Shown piece by piece: positions 1 to 10,129 of a stretch of DNA of 64,000 bases. The notes below the pieces were generated by a model that saw nothing but the letters and a program-made list of their open reading frames with translations, was not told the DNA's origin and did not search any database. How positions within the stretch are numbered: position 1 is the stretch's first letter; each line of letters starts with the position of its first letter. The stretch is from JANSYA01 sp965243385 (lineage in GTDB: Bacteria; Spirochaetota; Leptospiria; Leptospirales; Leptonemataceae). The stretch covers positions 5,890,001 to 5,954,000 of the forward strand of contig CBDEUV010000002.1 in NCBI GenBank assembly GCA_965243385.1. Reading direction: 5' to 3'. Both the position numbers and the translations under genes were made by a program.

Positions 1-2073
1 ACTCTGGCCTATTTGTTGCCGCTGCTGGAACGAGCGTTGCGCGAAAACACCCGCGTAGTTGTCTCGACCGAAACGAAGTCGCTGCAGAGCCAGTTGCTGG
101 AAAAGGATCTGCCGATCGCGGAGAAATTGCTCGGCCGACGAATCAAAAGCGAAATCTGTCTGGGCGCCTCGAACTATGTTTGCAAACGCAAGCTCAGCCG
201 CGTGATGGCGGAGGGCAGCTTCGGACCGGAGATGGCCGGGCACACCGATGCGTTTCTGGACTGGGAATCAGCGACGCAAAGCGGCGTGCGTTCGGCCTAC
301 GAAGGCTACGCTTCCCCGTCTTTCTGGCGCAGCGTCACCCGGGATCCCGAGGACTGCCTGGGCTCCCGCTGTCCGAACTACGATATCTCGTACTATTTTC
401 TGGCCCGTGAGGAATGGCGCGCGGCGCAACTGCTGATCGTAAATCACAGTCTGCTGGCCAGCCACTTCGCCTTAGACGGGCGTTTTTTGCCCGAGTTTTC
501 GCATCTTGTTATCGATGAGGCCCATCGTTTTCCTGAAATCTTTCACGGCGCTTTTCAAAACGAACTGAGCTTCGCCGAGATGCAGAGCCTGACCACCGAA
601 GTCGGCCGCCGCGGCGTCGACAACAGCGGTCTCTTCGAAGGCTTTCGCAATCGACTGCCCGAGCTTGTACCGCTCGCGCGCGGCAGTCACGCTCGTCGCC
701 AGACCGCGCTCGAATTCGCGGAAGCGAGCGCGTTCCGCGGGGGTGTCGTGCGCGCCGAGCAGGTTGTTAAGCTGCAATTAGAAGAAATTAAAGCCCAGCA
801 GGAGCTGGGTTTCGGCGAAGACGGCGGCGAATCATCAGGCGAGCAGCGGCTCCAGCAGAGCGTGGAGTTCATTGAATTACAGTCGATGGGGCAACGCCTG
901 GGACGGCTGCGAAGCTTACTCGACGCGCTGATCAACGGCGCCGGCCGCGATGCGGTCTTCTGGATCAGCCGGGACGCCGCTCCCAGGTCCGAGGCCGGAG
1001 CCGGGAAATCACCTCCCGGGGCGGGCGGCGAGGGCGAAGCGACGCCGGCTTCCGGCTATCGTTTGCATCTGGCGCCGCTCTATACCGGCCGCCTCTTTCA
1101 GGAGGCTTTCTTTCCACGAGAGATGCGCGCGACGATCTTTACTTCCGCGACGCTCGCCACCCGGGCCGCGGGTTCGGGCGGCAATTCGGAAGGCTTTCGT
1201 TATTTCGCCGGCGAGATCGGCCTGGTTGCGGATGGCGCCCAACGCGGCTCCGCTGCGCAGGGCGTGGGATCGACGTCTGATCGCCGTTCGGGCCCCGCCG
1301 GCGAAGACACTCCCGCTCCCGCACGAATGGATGCCGAAACAGCGCCGCTGCCGATCCCGGAAACTCTGCAGCTTGATTCGCCCTTCGATTACCCGTCTCG
1401 CGCGCTTCTGTATTTGCCCCAGGGCATGCCGGATCCGTCGCGCGAAGAGCAGGCCTTTCACGAAGCGGCGGCCCGCGAAATCGAACGACTCCTGATCCTG
1501 AGTCGCGGGGGCGCCTTCGTACTCTTCACTTCCGGTCGCTCGCTGCGGGCCGTGCAGTCGTACTTCCGCGGAGTCGAGCGGCGTTACGCCGGGGAAGCCG
1601 GAGACGAAGCCGCCTTTGAAATTTTCAGTCAGCTCGACCACGGCCCGGTTGGAGCCCTGGCCCGCTTTCGGGACCATCGCAGGGGTGTACTGTTCGGGCT
1701 CGCCACCTTCTGGCAGGGCATCGATGTGCCCGGCGACGCTCTGCGTTCCGTGATTCTGGTGCGCCTGCCGTTTCGGGTGCCGGACGAGCCGCTGCTGGCC
1801 GCGCGCCTGGATCGAGAAAAAGAGGAGGGCCGGGACGCGTTCAATGGTCTGCAGCTGCCCGCGGCGACTCTGAGCATGAAGCAGGGTTTCGGTCGCCTGA
1901 TCCGGCGGGCGGCGGACCGGGGCATGGTCGCGATCCTGGATCCACGGGTGCAGACCAAAGGCTACGGCAAGAAGATTCTTGCGGTGTTGCCGCCCGCGCG
2001 CCGGCTGCGCTCGTTTCCCGAAGTCGCCGAAGCCTTCCGGCGACTGTTCGTGCAGGAGTCGCGGACGTCCTGA
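1..2073 (+). CDS. DinG/YoaA-type Fe-S DNA helicase, 5' end outside the window
   Basis: Superfamily 2 helicase of the XPD/DinG type that unwinds DNA 5' to 3' using ATP. The frame is open at the window edge and begins T-L-A-Y, which normally follows the Walker A lysine, so the Walker A loop and the start lie upstream. Counting residues from base 13, NYVC (Cys 57) and DCLGSRC (Cys 115 and 120) match three Fe-S ligands of the YoaA family; the fourth position, normally Cys, is Ser (about 126). The DEAH box is in VIDEAHRF (about 165). Motif VI, QGFGRLIRR, is near the C-terminus. An Ala/Gly/Pro-rich insertion lies between about 325 and 450. The family is certain; dinG versus yoaA is not. Confidence 0.88.
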   Translation, partial: TLAYLLPLLERALRENTRVVVSTETKSLQSQLLEKDLPIAEKLLGRRIKSEICLGASNYVCKRKLSRVMAEGSFGPEMAGHTDAFLDWESATQSGVRSAYEGYASPSFWRSVTRDPEDCLGSRCPNYDISYYFLAREEWRAAQLLIVNHSLLASHFALDGRFLPEFSHLVIDEAHRFPEIFHGAFQNELSFAEMQSLTTEVGRRGVDNSGLFEGFRNRLPELVPLARGSHARRQTALEFAEASAFRGGVVRAEQVVKLQLEEIKAQQELGFGEDGGESSGEQRLQQSVEFIELQSMGQRLGRLRSLLDALINGAGRDAVFWISRDAAPRSEAGAGKSPPGAGGEGEATPASGYRLHLAPLYTGRLFQEAFFPREMRATIFTSATLATRAAGSGGNSEGFRYFAGEIGLVADGAQRGSAAQGVGSTSDRRSGPAGEDTPAPARMDAETAPLPIPETLQLDSPFDYPSRALLYLPQGMPDPSREEQAFHEAAAREIERLLILSRGGAFVLFTSGRSLRAVQSYFRGVERRYAGEAGDEAAFEIFSQLDHGPVGALARFRDHRRGVLFGLATFWQGIDVPGDALRSVILVRLPFRVPDEPLLAARLDREKEEGRDAFNGLQLPAATLSMKQGFGRLIRRAADRGMVAILDPRVQTKGYGKKILAVLPPARRLRSFPEVAEAFRRLFVQESRTS

Positions 2074-2117
2074 TTTCCCGCGTTTGGAGTTCCTCCGATC
2101 CTGCCGATACAGGAACT

Positions 2118-3104
2118 ATGCGAGCGAATTCGGGGATGATCAAGCGGGCAGGGCGCCGGCCTGGAACGGAATACCGCCGCCGCCTGGCGCTCGCCATTTG
2201 CGGGTTACTGGTGCTGGCGGGCGCCGCCAGCCTGTTCGCGCGCGATCGCACTCTGTTTTTTCGTACCCCCGATTATCATTTTATTCAGAAGCTCGACGCG
2301 CATTCCTCCGTGGACTGGACCGGCGGTTATGTTTTCGCCCGCTCGCGGGTCCGCCTGCCGCGTATTGTGTACGATCCGACGCATGCGGATTTCGGCGGGC
2401 CGGACACCGCCACTTCGATCAGCGATGCGCGCGCCACCGCTCGCAATCGGGCCACCGAACTGGCGGGCCTGCGCTTGATGAATTCGGTTACCGCGCTGCG
2501 TCTGGATTCGCGCTTCACGCTGCTGGAAAAGATGCGCGCGGACGCGGCTCTGCGCGAAAGCCTCGGCAGTCTCGCGTCCCGCTTTATTACGAAGTCGCGC
2601 AATACCGGCGAGGGTTACGTCTCGGTCGAGCTGGCCATGCCCTTTCTCGGACGCGACGGCCTCTACAGCATGCTCGGCCGCAGCTACTACGGCACGCAGC
2701 GTCCGCCGGAAGTGGTCTCCCAGGACAGCGTCGTCGATCAGATCAGCGGGCTGGTCGTGGACCTGCGCGAGTACCCGGAGTTTCGTCCGAGTCTTGAGCC
2801 GCGCATTTTTACAGATCGCGGGCGATTGATCTTCGGTCCGGAGATGGCCGGGCGCACCTGTCTGCGCCTGGGGCTCGTCGCCTATTACGCTTCCGCCGAG
2901 CAGGCCCGTCGAGATCGCCGGGTCGGCGGGCAACCGTACTATACGTACGCCGCCGGCGTGCTCGGCTCAGGGCGCAGCGATATATATCTGGACGCGGAAG
3001 ACGCGGAACGCATTCTCGGACACCGATCCGGTCGCGTCGCGCTCAGCCGCTGCAGCGTGGTCTTCGTATTGAAGCAGGCCGACCGCCAGTCCAACAATCG
3101 ATGA
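2118..3104 (+). CDS. Exported LPP20-like protein of unknown function
   Basis: Protein of 328 residues with a basic N-terminus and a hydrophobic stretch (LALAICGLLVLAGAASLFA) ending near residue 42, read as a signal peptide or anchor. The part starting SDARATARNRATELAGLRL resembles the LPP20/FlgP-type domain in which an Ala-rich helix precedes a small alpha/beta fold; this is recognition by eye. There is no Cys at the end of the signal, so it is not an obvious lipoprotein. The start has AGGA a few bases upstream; an internal ATG seven codons later (2139) would also keep the signal. It lies 7 bp before the heptose kinase gene and is probably cotranscribed. Function unknown. Confidence 0.6.
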   Translation: MRANSGMIKRAGRRPGTEYRRRLALAICGLLVLAGAASLFARDRTLFFRTPDYHFIQKLDAHSSVDWTGGYVFARSRVRLPRIVYDPTHADFGGPDTATSISDARATARNRATELAGLRLMNSVTALRLDSRFTLLEKMRADAALRESLGSLASRFITKSRNTGEGYVSVELAMPFLGRDGLYSMLGRSYYGTQRPPEVVSQDSVVDQISGLVVDLREYPEFRPSLEPRIFTDRGRLIFGPEMAGRTCLRLGLVAYYASAEQARRDRRVGGQPYYTYAAGVLGSGRSDIYLDAEDAERILGHRSGRVALSRCSVVFVLKQADRQSNNR

Positions 3105-3111
3105 CATACGC

Positions 3112-4110
3112 ATGAAAGAAGTCCTGAGCCGCTTTTCCGGTTCGCATATCCTGGTCGTCGGCGACTATATGGTCGACGAATATATCAAAGGCAACGTCGA
3201 ACGCATCTCCCCCGAGGCGCCGGTGCCGGTCGTCGTGGAACGCGAAGTGCGCACGGTGCCAGGCGGTGCGGGGAACGTAGTGCGCAATCTGCGCGCTCTG
3301 GGCGCCCGGGTGTCGGTCGCGGGTGTGGTCGGCGAAGACGAAGCCGCTGGCATTCTGCGTCGAGATTTTGAAGAGCTGGGCCTCTCCGCCGAAGATTGCG
3401 CGGGTTTTATTCCGGTGGCCGGGCGGCCCACGACTCGCAAGACCCGCATTATGGCCGGGCAGCAACAAATTGTGCGGCTCGACCGCGAAAGCGAAGAGGC
3501 ATTGCCGCCCCCCGATCGCGCGCGTATACTCGCTGCCATCGAAGCGGCGGCGCCGCAGGTCCAGGCGATCATTCTTTCCGACTACGATAAAGGCGTGATT
3601 CTCCCCGACGTGATTCAGAAGACCGTCGAGCTCTCGCGCGAACACGGTTGCTTCGTCGCGGTCGATCCGCAGGTTACGCACTTCCAGGATTATAAAGACG
3701 TGGGCGTACTCACCCCCAATCATCACGAGGCGGGGCGGCATCTGAAGCGCAAGCTGGTCGATGACGAGGCGGTACGCGCGGGAGGCTTCGAGATTCTGGA
3801 AAGCCTGCGAGCGCAAATGCTGCTGATTACGCGCGGGGAGAAAGGCATCACTTTATTTCAGGCCGGTCAGCCAGCGGCCGAAAATTTTCCGACCATGGCC
3901 CGCGAGGTCTTCGACGTCACGGGTGCGGGGGATACGGTGATCTCGGTATTCACTCTGGCGATTGCCGCGGGCGCGAGCGCCCAGGACGCCGTCCGCCTCA
4001 GTAATCTCGCCGCGGGTCTGGTGGTCGCTCATCTGGGCGCGGCCACGGTCACGGTCCCGGAGCTGGAGGCCGCCGTGGCTGGACAGCAAGCTTCCGCTTC
4101 GGGCGCTTAG
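3112..4110 (+). CDS. rfaE1: D-glycero-beta-D-manno-heptose-7-phosphate kinase
   Basis: Ribokinase/PfkB-family enzyme (332 residues) that phosphorylates D-glycero-D-manno-heptose 7-phosphate at C1, a step towards ADP-heptose for LPS inner core. Visible features: substrate-binding GGAGNVVRNL near residue 45, LTPNHHEA in the middle, and the PfkB signature DVTGAGDTVISVF with the catalytic Asp near residue 268. Length equals the kinase half of E. coli HldE. The adenylyltransferase half is a separate gene 41 bp downstream, so the two activities are split here. The start ATG lies 7 bp after the upstream stop. Confidence 0.93.
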   Translation: MKEVLSRFSGSHILVVGDYMVDEYIKGNVERISPEAPVPVVVEREVRTVPGGAGNVVRNLRALGARVSVAGVVGEDEAAGILRRDFEELGLSAEDCAGFIPVAGRPTTRKTRIMAGQQQIVRLDRESEEALPPPDRARILAAIEAAAPQVQAIILSDYDKGVILPDVIQKTVELSREHGCFVAVDPQVTHFQDYKDVGVLTPNHHEAGRHLKRKLVDDEAVRAGGFEILESLRAQMLLITRGEKGITLFQAGQPAAENFPTMAREVFDVTGAGDTVISVFTLAIAAGASAQDAVRLSNLAAGLVVAHLGAATVTVPELEAAVAGQQASASGA

Positions 4111-4151
4111 GCCACGCCTGGCCGCTTGCCACCCGCCGGAAAAGATTCAAT

Positions 4152-4649
4152 ATGAGTTCGCACTACGAAAGCCTGGGCGAAAAATTTCGCCGCGATCGCC
4201 TTGAGCTCGCGGCGCATCTGCACGGTCCGGCCTTCGTCGGCAAAACCATCGTCTTCACGAACGGCGTCTTTGATCTATTGCACAGCGGTCACGTAAGCTA
4301 TTTAAACCGCGCCCGTGATCTTGGAGACCTGTTGGTGATGGGCGTGAATTCAGACGCTTCCGTGCGCCGCCTGAACAAAGGGCCCGAACGACCGCTCAAC
4401 CGGCTCGAAGACCGCATGCTGGTGCTGGCGGGGCTGGCCTGCGTGGACTATCTCGTGGGTTTCGAAGAGGATACCCCGATCGAGACTCTGGAAATTCTGC
4501 GACCACAGATTCATTGCAAAGGCGGCGACTATCGTCCGGAAGATCTACCGGAAACGCCCACGGTCGAGGCCGGCGGCGGTCGCGTGGTCGTGCTGCCGTT
4601 CGTGCCCGGCTATTCGACCACCGGCATCGTCAAACGCATGCGGCAGTAG
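4152..4649 (+). CDS. rfaE2: D-glycero-beta-D-manno-heptose 1-phosphate adenylyltransferase
   Basis: Cytidylyltransferase-fold enzyme of 165 residues that makes ADP-heptose from heptose 1-phosphate and ATP. It carries the nucleotide-binding HxGH motif in FTNGVFDLLHSGHVSYL (near residue 45) and the downstream GVNSDASVRRLNKGPERPL block typical of RfaE domain II. It corresponds to the C-terminal domain of bifunctional HldE and follows the kinase gene directly, so the two should act in sequence in the cytoplasm. There is an N-terminal extension of about 30 residues before the fold. Confidence 0.93.
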   Translation: MSSHYESLGEKFRRDRLELAAHLHGPAFVGKTIVFTNGVFDLLHSGHVSYLNRARDLGDLLVMGVNSDASVRRLNKGPERPLNRLEDRMLVLAGLACVDYLVGFEEDTPIETLEILRPQIHCKGGDYRPEDLPETPTVEAGGGRVVVLPFVPGYSTTGIVKRMRQ

Positions 4650-4750
4650 GCGGCCGGTGATTCGGGGTCGGCCGTACCGGTTTTTCGAAATCCGACCCAA
4701 TAAGACATAAAAAAAACTTCCGAACCAAAGCGACCTGGCGATTTTGGGCC

Positions 4751-6460
<1,710 letters not shown>

Positions 6461-6539
6461 AAGCGTGCTGGCGGGTCGCTCCGGAGCATACCTGGTCGGG
6501 TCTGATTCAGGCTGCGATCTGGTCCGCTACGTTGCTTTT

Positions 6540-6690
6540 TGGCCACGGATTTCACGGATGCCACGGATGGGGTGCTTTGCAGGTGCAACCCGGGCTCGAC
6601 CGTCGAACAATTACGCGACACTGTGCCTGGCATTCCCAGACCATTGAGATCCCCAATGCACATCCGTGTCATCAGTGCCATCCGTGGCCA
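6540..6690 (+). repeat. 30-bp imperfect inverted repeat built of CACGGAT units
   Basis: The 500-bp gap between pyrG and kdsA holds no credible gene. Arms 6540-6569 and 6661-6690 are reverse complements at 26 of 30 positions, separated by 91 bp. The left arm is three tandem 9-bp units of the form NCACGGATN. Short reading frames across it on both strands encode only low-complexity His/Gly/Trp peptides and are not genes. From memory, similar CACGGAT-type intergenic repeats are scattered through many environmental genomes, so a dispersed repeat or the remnant of a small mobile element is likely; this cannot be tested from one copy. Confidence 0.8.
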
Positions 6691-6871
6691 GGCTTGATCT
6701 GGATAAGCTCGGACCCGGGTCCCGGTTTACATTCGTGCAATTCATGCCTGGCCAGCATGCTACCCCAATAGGTGGCCACGGCTGATTTTTATGCCTCGCC
6801 GGTGCGAAAAAATCACTAAAAACTAAAAAAAAATGGGTTTGATCGAAAAAATCTGCGGGCTGGAATAAGAC

Positions 6872-6900
6872 TTGCTCTGGCGACCACGTTCGAATATACT
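6872..6900 (+). promoter_or_regulatory. Predicted sigma-70-type promoter of the kdsA-lpt operon
   Basis: TTGCTC at 6872-6877 and TATACT at 6895-6900 are separated by 17 bp, close to the housekeeping consensus. They lie about 60 bp before the kdsA start, downstream of the inverted repeat. The region before it (6800-6860) is A/T-rich, as an UP element would be. Predicted from sequence only. Confidence 0.55.
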
Positions 6901-6961
6901 GAATCTCACAGGCGCTGCGGTGTTTCCTCTGGCGGGACCAGCTCCAGGGATGTCATAGATT

Positions 6962-7834
6962 ATGATTCAAGAACGTGAATTTCTGAACGGCCACCGGATC
7001 GGCGGCGAGCATCCGTTTTTTCTTATCGCGGGGCCCTGCGTGATCGAGAGCCGCGATATGCTCGCCCGGGTCTGCGAACGCATGCTGGAAGTCACGAACG
7101 AACTCGGCATCCTCTATATATTTAAGAGCAGCTTCGACAAAGCCAACCGCTCCTCCTCGGATTCGCGCCGCGGTCCCGGCATCGACGAGGGCCTGGCGGA
7201 TTTGCGTTATATCAAAGAAAGCTTCGGCGTGCCCCTGCTGACGGATCTGCACGAAACCGGCCAGGTTTCCGCGGTCGCGGATGTCGTGGATGTTCTGCAA
7301 ATCCCGGCCTTTCTCTGTCGCCAGACGGATCTGGTGAACGCCTGCGCTGCCACCGGCCGCTGGGTGAATGTGAAGAAAGGCCAATTCCTGGCGCCGGCGG
7401 ACGCGGGCAGCATCGTCGAAAAGATCCAGGCCCAGGGTTCTGAAAAATACCTGATCACCGAGCGCGGTACCTCGTTCGGTTATAATAACCTGGTCTTCGA
7501 TCCCCGATCCAATGAAATCCTGCATTCGATGGATATTCCGGTCGTAATGGACGGCACCCACAGCACTCAGCTGCCTGGCGGCGGCAAGACCAGCGGCGGT
7601 AATCGCCAGTACGTGCCGCTATTGACCCGCACCGCGGTGGCCGCCGGAATCGAAGGCCTGTTCATGGAAGTGCATCCAAAGCCCGAAGAAGCCTGGTCGG
7701 ATGCGAGCAATCAGTACTGGCTGGATCAGGCCCCCGGGCTGTTGCGCAAACTATATCGCCTGGATCGCTTCGTAAAATCGGAAGTATTGCCGGAGCAGGC
7801 CGCGAGTCTCGCCCGTCCAGTCGCGGAGGGTTGA
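6962..7834 (+). CDS. kdsA: 3-deoxy-8-phosphooctulonate synthase (Kdo-8-P synthase)
   Basis: Condenses phosphoenolpyruvate with arabinose 5-phosphate to Kdo 8-phosphate for LPS. At 290 residues it has the usual length. Family motifs: FFLIAGPCVIESRDM near residue 20, FKSSFDKANRSS near 55, GRWVNVKKGQFLAP near 132, and DGTHSTQLPGG near 197. It is first in a run with lptC, lptA and lptB, so synthesis and export of LPS are transcribed together. GGGATGT about 12 bp before the start includes a weak ribosome-binding site. Confidence 0.97.
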   Translation: MIQEREFLNGHRIGGEHPFFLIAGPCVIESRDMLARVCERMLEVTNELGILYIFKSSFDKANRSSSDSRRGPGIDEGLADLRYIKESFGVPLLTDLHETGQVSAVADVVDVLQIPAFLCRQTDLVNACAATGRWVNVKKGQFLAPADAGSIVEKIQAQGSEKYLITERGTSFGYNNLVFDPRSNEILHSMDIPVVMDGTHSTQLPGGGKTSGGNRQYVPLLTRTAVAAGIEGLFMEVHPKPEEAWSDASNQYWLDQAPGLLRKLYRLDRFVKSEVLPEQAASLARPVAEG

Positions 7835-7868
7835 GCAGCTGTTTTTTCCGCGCAAAGCCGGCGGATGT

Positions 7869-8492
7869 ATGGCACGCCTCAGCGACTTGAAAAGCCGCAA
7901 GGTTCGGCTTCCGAAACGTACGAATCAAATGGGAGCCGCACTGCTGGCCGTTTTGATGAGCGCCTGCCCTGAGAGTTATCGCGTAATCGACGAAGAGGTG
8001 CGCGAAACCGATGCGGGAATTCGAATCAAAGACTTTCGCCGCGAATCCGTACTGACCGACGGCAGCAAACAATGGTTCGTCGAAGCCGACGAAGCCTTTA
8101 TCTATCAAAAGGGCAATCAGCCCGAACGCATCGTCGCCTATAAATTCCGTTTCGAGCAGTACGACGCCGAGGGCAATCTAACGGACGTTATGACCGCCGA
8201 CCGCGGCGAAATCGATCAGGACGACGAGATGTTTTATCTGTCGGGCAACGTCTATTTCAAAGGCCAGGATAAATCCCGCATCGTGCGGGCGGAAGAAGTC
8301 GAGTACGATCGCATCGACGAAATCTTAACTTCCGAAAAACCGATCACAATTATCGAAGAGGGACTGACCACCCGCTGCACTCGCGGCGCGGAAGTGGACT
8401 ACGCCAATAACCGCCAGGTCTGCAAAGGGCCGGTGGTGATTTCGGTCAGTGAATCCGGTTCCGACCAGTCGGCGGGGGATCTGTTCCAGTGA
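7869..8492 (+). CDS. lptC: LptC-like LPS export protein
   Basis: Protein of 207 residues assigned to LptC, the component that receives LPS from the inner-membrane LptB2FG transporter and passes it to LptA. Evidence: a hydrophobic N-terminal segment ending LLAVLMSAC, which could be an anchor or a relaxed spirochaete-type lipobox with Cys near residue 33; then a beta-rich domain with FVEADEAFIY, MTADRGEID and LSGNVYFKGQD, typical of the OstA/LptC beta-jellyroll; and position directly before lptA and lptB. LptC sequences are poorly conserved, so the call rests partly on context. Confidence 0.78.
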   Translation: MARLSDLKSRKVRLPKRTNQMGAALLAVLMSACPESYRVIDEEVRETDAGIRIKDFRRESVLTDGSKQWFVEADEAFIYQKGNQPERIVAYKFRFEQYDAEGNLTDVMTADRGEIDQDDEMFYLSGNVYFKGQDKSRIVRAEEVEYDRIDEILTSEKPITIIEEGLTTRCTRGAEVDYANNRQVCKGPVVISVSESGSDQSAGDLFQ

Positions 8493-10129
8493 TGCTTTCG
8501 CGAAGCGCCATCTTCGCGGCGGCCCGTGGCCGCGTATTTGCGCCGGCGATTCTTTGCGCGGGCGCGCTGGTGTTCAGCAACGCCTGCATGTCTTCGGGCG
8601 TACGGCCGGGCCCCTATCCCGACGACGGGCGGCCCCTCGAGGAAGAGGCGGTCGACGTCGCGATTCAGGATGGCGAAAACGCGGGCCCGGGAATGAGTGA
8701 TGACGGAATCGATACTCCCCCGACAGATTCAGAGCAGGTCGTTCGCAGCACGAAGCCGGATAAAAAAGGACGCAGGGTCAGCACTTCGTTCAGCGGCTAC
8801 GAATTGATTCGCGAAGTCATTGAAGACGAGCTGGGAATTAAGACTGTCCGAATTACGATTCGCGGCAACGCGACGATCCGCCACGAAAACGTCCTGATTA
8901 CCGCCAATCGCATGGTCATTGAAGACGGCACCCGGGGGAAGCTGCAGGGCGCCGTGCGAATTTACGATCGGTCGAGCGGACTGCGGGTCTACGCCGCCCG
9001 GGCCGATTACGACCGCGACGAACAGATGGTCGAATTGAGCGGGAGTCCGTATCTGACCGTGCGCCAGGGGCGTAACAAGCCGACCCTCGTGACCTGCACT
9101 AAAATCAGCCGGGACTTAGAAGCGAAAGAATCGGTGCTCGACGGCGACGTGCGCATACACCACGACGCCTGGAGCATTCTGGGCGATCGCGGCGTATACT
9201 ATGACGACGAGAATCGCGTGGAATTGACATCGAATCCGTTTTTGTTCGGACGCGATCAGTTCTTATCGGGCGATCGATTGATATACGAAGTCGAAGACCG
9301 GCGCGTTCTGCTGGACGGTCGGATCGCGTTTCTGTCGCGTCAGGCGACCGGTCCGGCCGGGATCGGCGGCGCGGCGAATCAGGCCGACGGCGAGGGAGGA
9401 TCGTCCGCCCCGCTTGCACCGGTCGGCCTGGAAGAGTACGCGCGACGTGGCGGCGGCGTACCTGTGCTGAACGAAAATGGCGAAGTCATCGTCCGGGAAG
9501 ATCCGCAGTCGGAACTCGCGGAAAGCGACGCGGAGGAAGCGGAAGCCGCTCCCGTGACGGCGCTTACGGCGGATCGCATCATTCATAGCTTCCCGGCGGA
9601 CGAAGAGGCGACCACCGAAGTCGAAGGCGAGGTGCTGATGACCCGCGGCGCGGCTCTGGAAGTGCGCACGCCGTCCATGATCGCCTTAGGCCGCGACTTT
9701 CACACCATCCATACGGAAGCGGGCGTGGAGATGCGCGACCGGAGCCAGGACATGTTCGTGCGCGCCGGGGTCATGGACTATCAGCGCGATGAAGAACTCC
9801 TGCGACTGGAAGGCGATCCTGAAATTGAATTCTACAAAAAGGGCACGGACGACATCGAAGCGACTCTCCGGGGCGCGGTGATTCAGCGCGACTTCGCCGC
9901 CGAGAATACCTCCGCCTGGGGCGGCGTCGAAATCGAACGCGAGAATTTTCTGGCGACGGGCGAAATCGCGACCTTTTATGAAGATGCGGATGTGATCGTG
10001 CTGGAAGGCGATCCCGGCTTGAAAGACGGCGCCAGTTCGGTGCGCTGCGAGAAAATTTTGTTTTACCCGGAAAAAAATCGTATACTTTTGTATAATCGCA
10101 TTAGAGGGTATCTGGGAGGCGACTCTTAG
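8492..10129 (+). CDS. lptA: Long LptA/OstA-family periplasmic LPS bridge protein
   Basis: Protein of 545 residues containing many OstA-type beta repeats (for example RGNATIRHENVLITANRMVI, LDGDVRIHHDAWSILGDRG, VEGEVLMTRGAALEVRT, WGGVEIERENFLATGEIA). LptA normally has about 180 residues and forms an oligomeric beta bridge between the membranes; this one is about three times longer and could span more of the gap as one chain. The N-terminus carries a signal ending LVFSNAC, a possible lipobox. An Ala/Glu-rich linker lies near residues 290-355. The ATG at 8492 overlaps the lptC stop by one base; a GTG at 8489 is also possible. Confidence 0.8.
   Translation: MLSRSAIFAAARGRVFAPAILCAGALVFSNACMSSGVRPGPYPDDGRPLEEEAVDVAIQDGENAGPGMSDDGIDTPPTDSEQVVRSTKPDKKGRRVSTSFSGYELIREVIEDELGIKTVRITIRGNATIRHENVLITANRMVIEDGTRGKLQGAVRIYDRSSGLRVYAARADYDRDEQMVELSGSPYLTVRQGRNKPTLVTCTKISRDLEAKESVLDGDVRIHHDAWSILGDRGVYYDDENRVELTSNPFLFGRDQFLSGDRLIYEVEDRRVLLDGRIAFLSRQATGPAGIGGAANQADGEGGSSAPLAPVGLEEYARRGGGVPVLNENGEVIVREDPQSELAESDAEEAEAAPVTALTADRIIHSFPADEEATTEVEGEVLMTRGAALEVRTPSMIALGRDFHTIHTEAGVEMRDRSQDMFVRAGVMDYQRDEELLRLEGDPEIEFYKKGTDDIEATLRGAVIQRDFAAENTSAWGGVEIERENFLATGEIATFYEDADVIVLEGDPGLKDGASSVRCEKILFYPEKNRILLYNRIRGYLGGDS
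10058..10086 (+). promoter_or_regulatory. Possible internal promoter before lptB
   Basis: TTGTTT at 10058-10063 and TATACT at 10081-10086 are 17 bp apart inside the 3' end of lptA; a second box, TATAAT, lies at 10091-10096. This could let lptB, rpoN and downstream genes be expressed separately from kdsA. The -35 match is poor and the location is coding, so it may be chance. Confidence 0.3.

Noticed and set aside
4665..4698. Terminator between rfaE2 and pyrG
   Set aside because: GGGTCGG and CCGACCC pair perfectly, but the loop is 20 bases and no T tract follows on the + strand; the A8 run lies 10 bases further.
6942..6964. Second CsrA site before kdsA
   Set aside because: CTCCAGGGATGT agrees with the consensus at 10 of 12 positions and overlaps the ribosome-binding site, but no stem forms around it and there is no second GGA hairpin.
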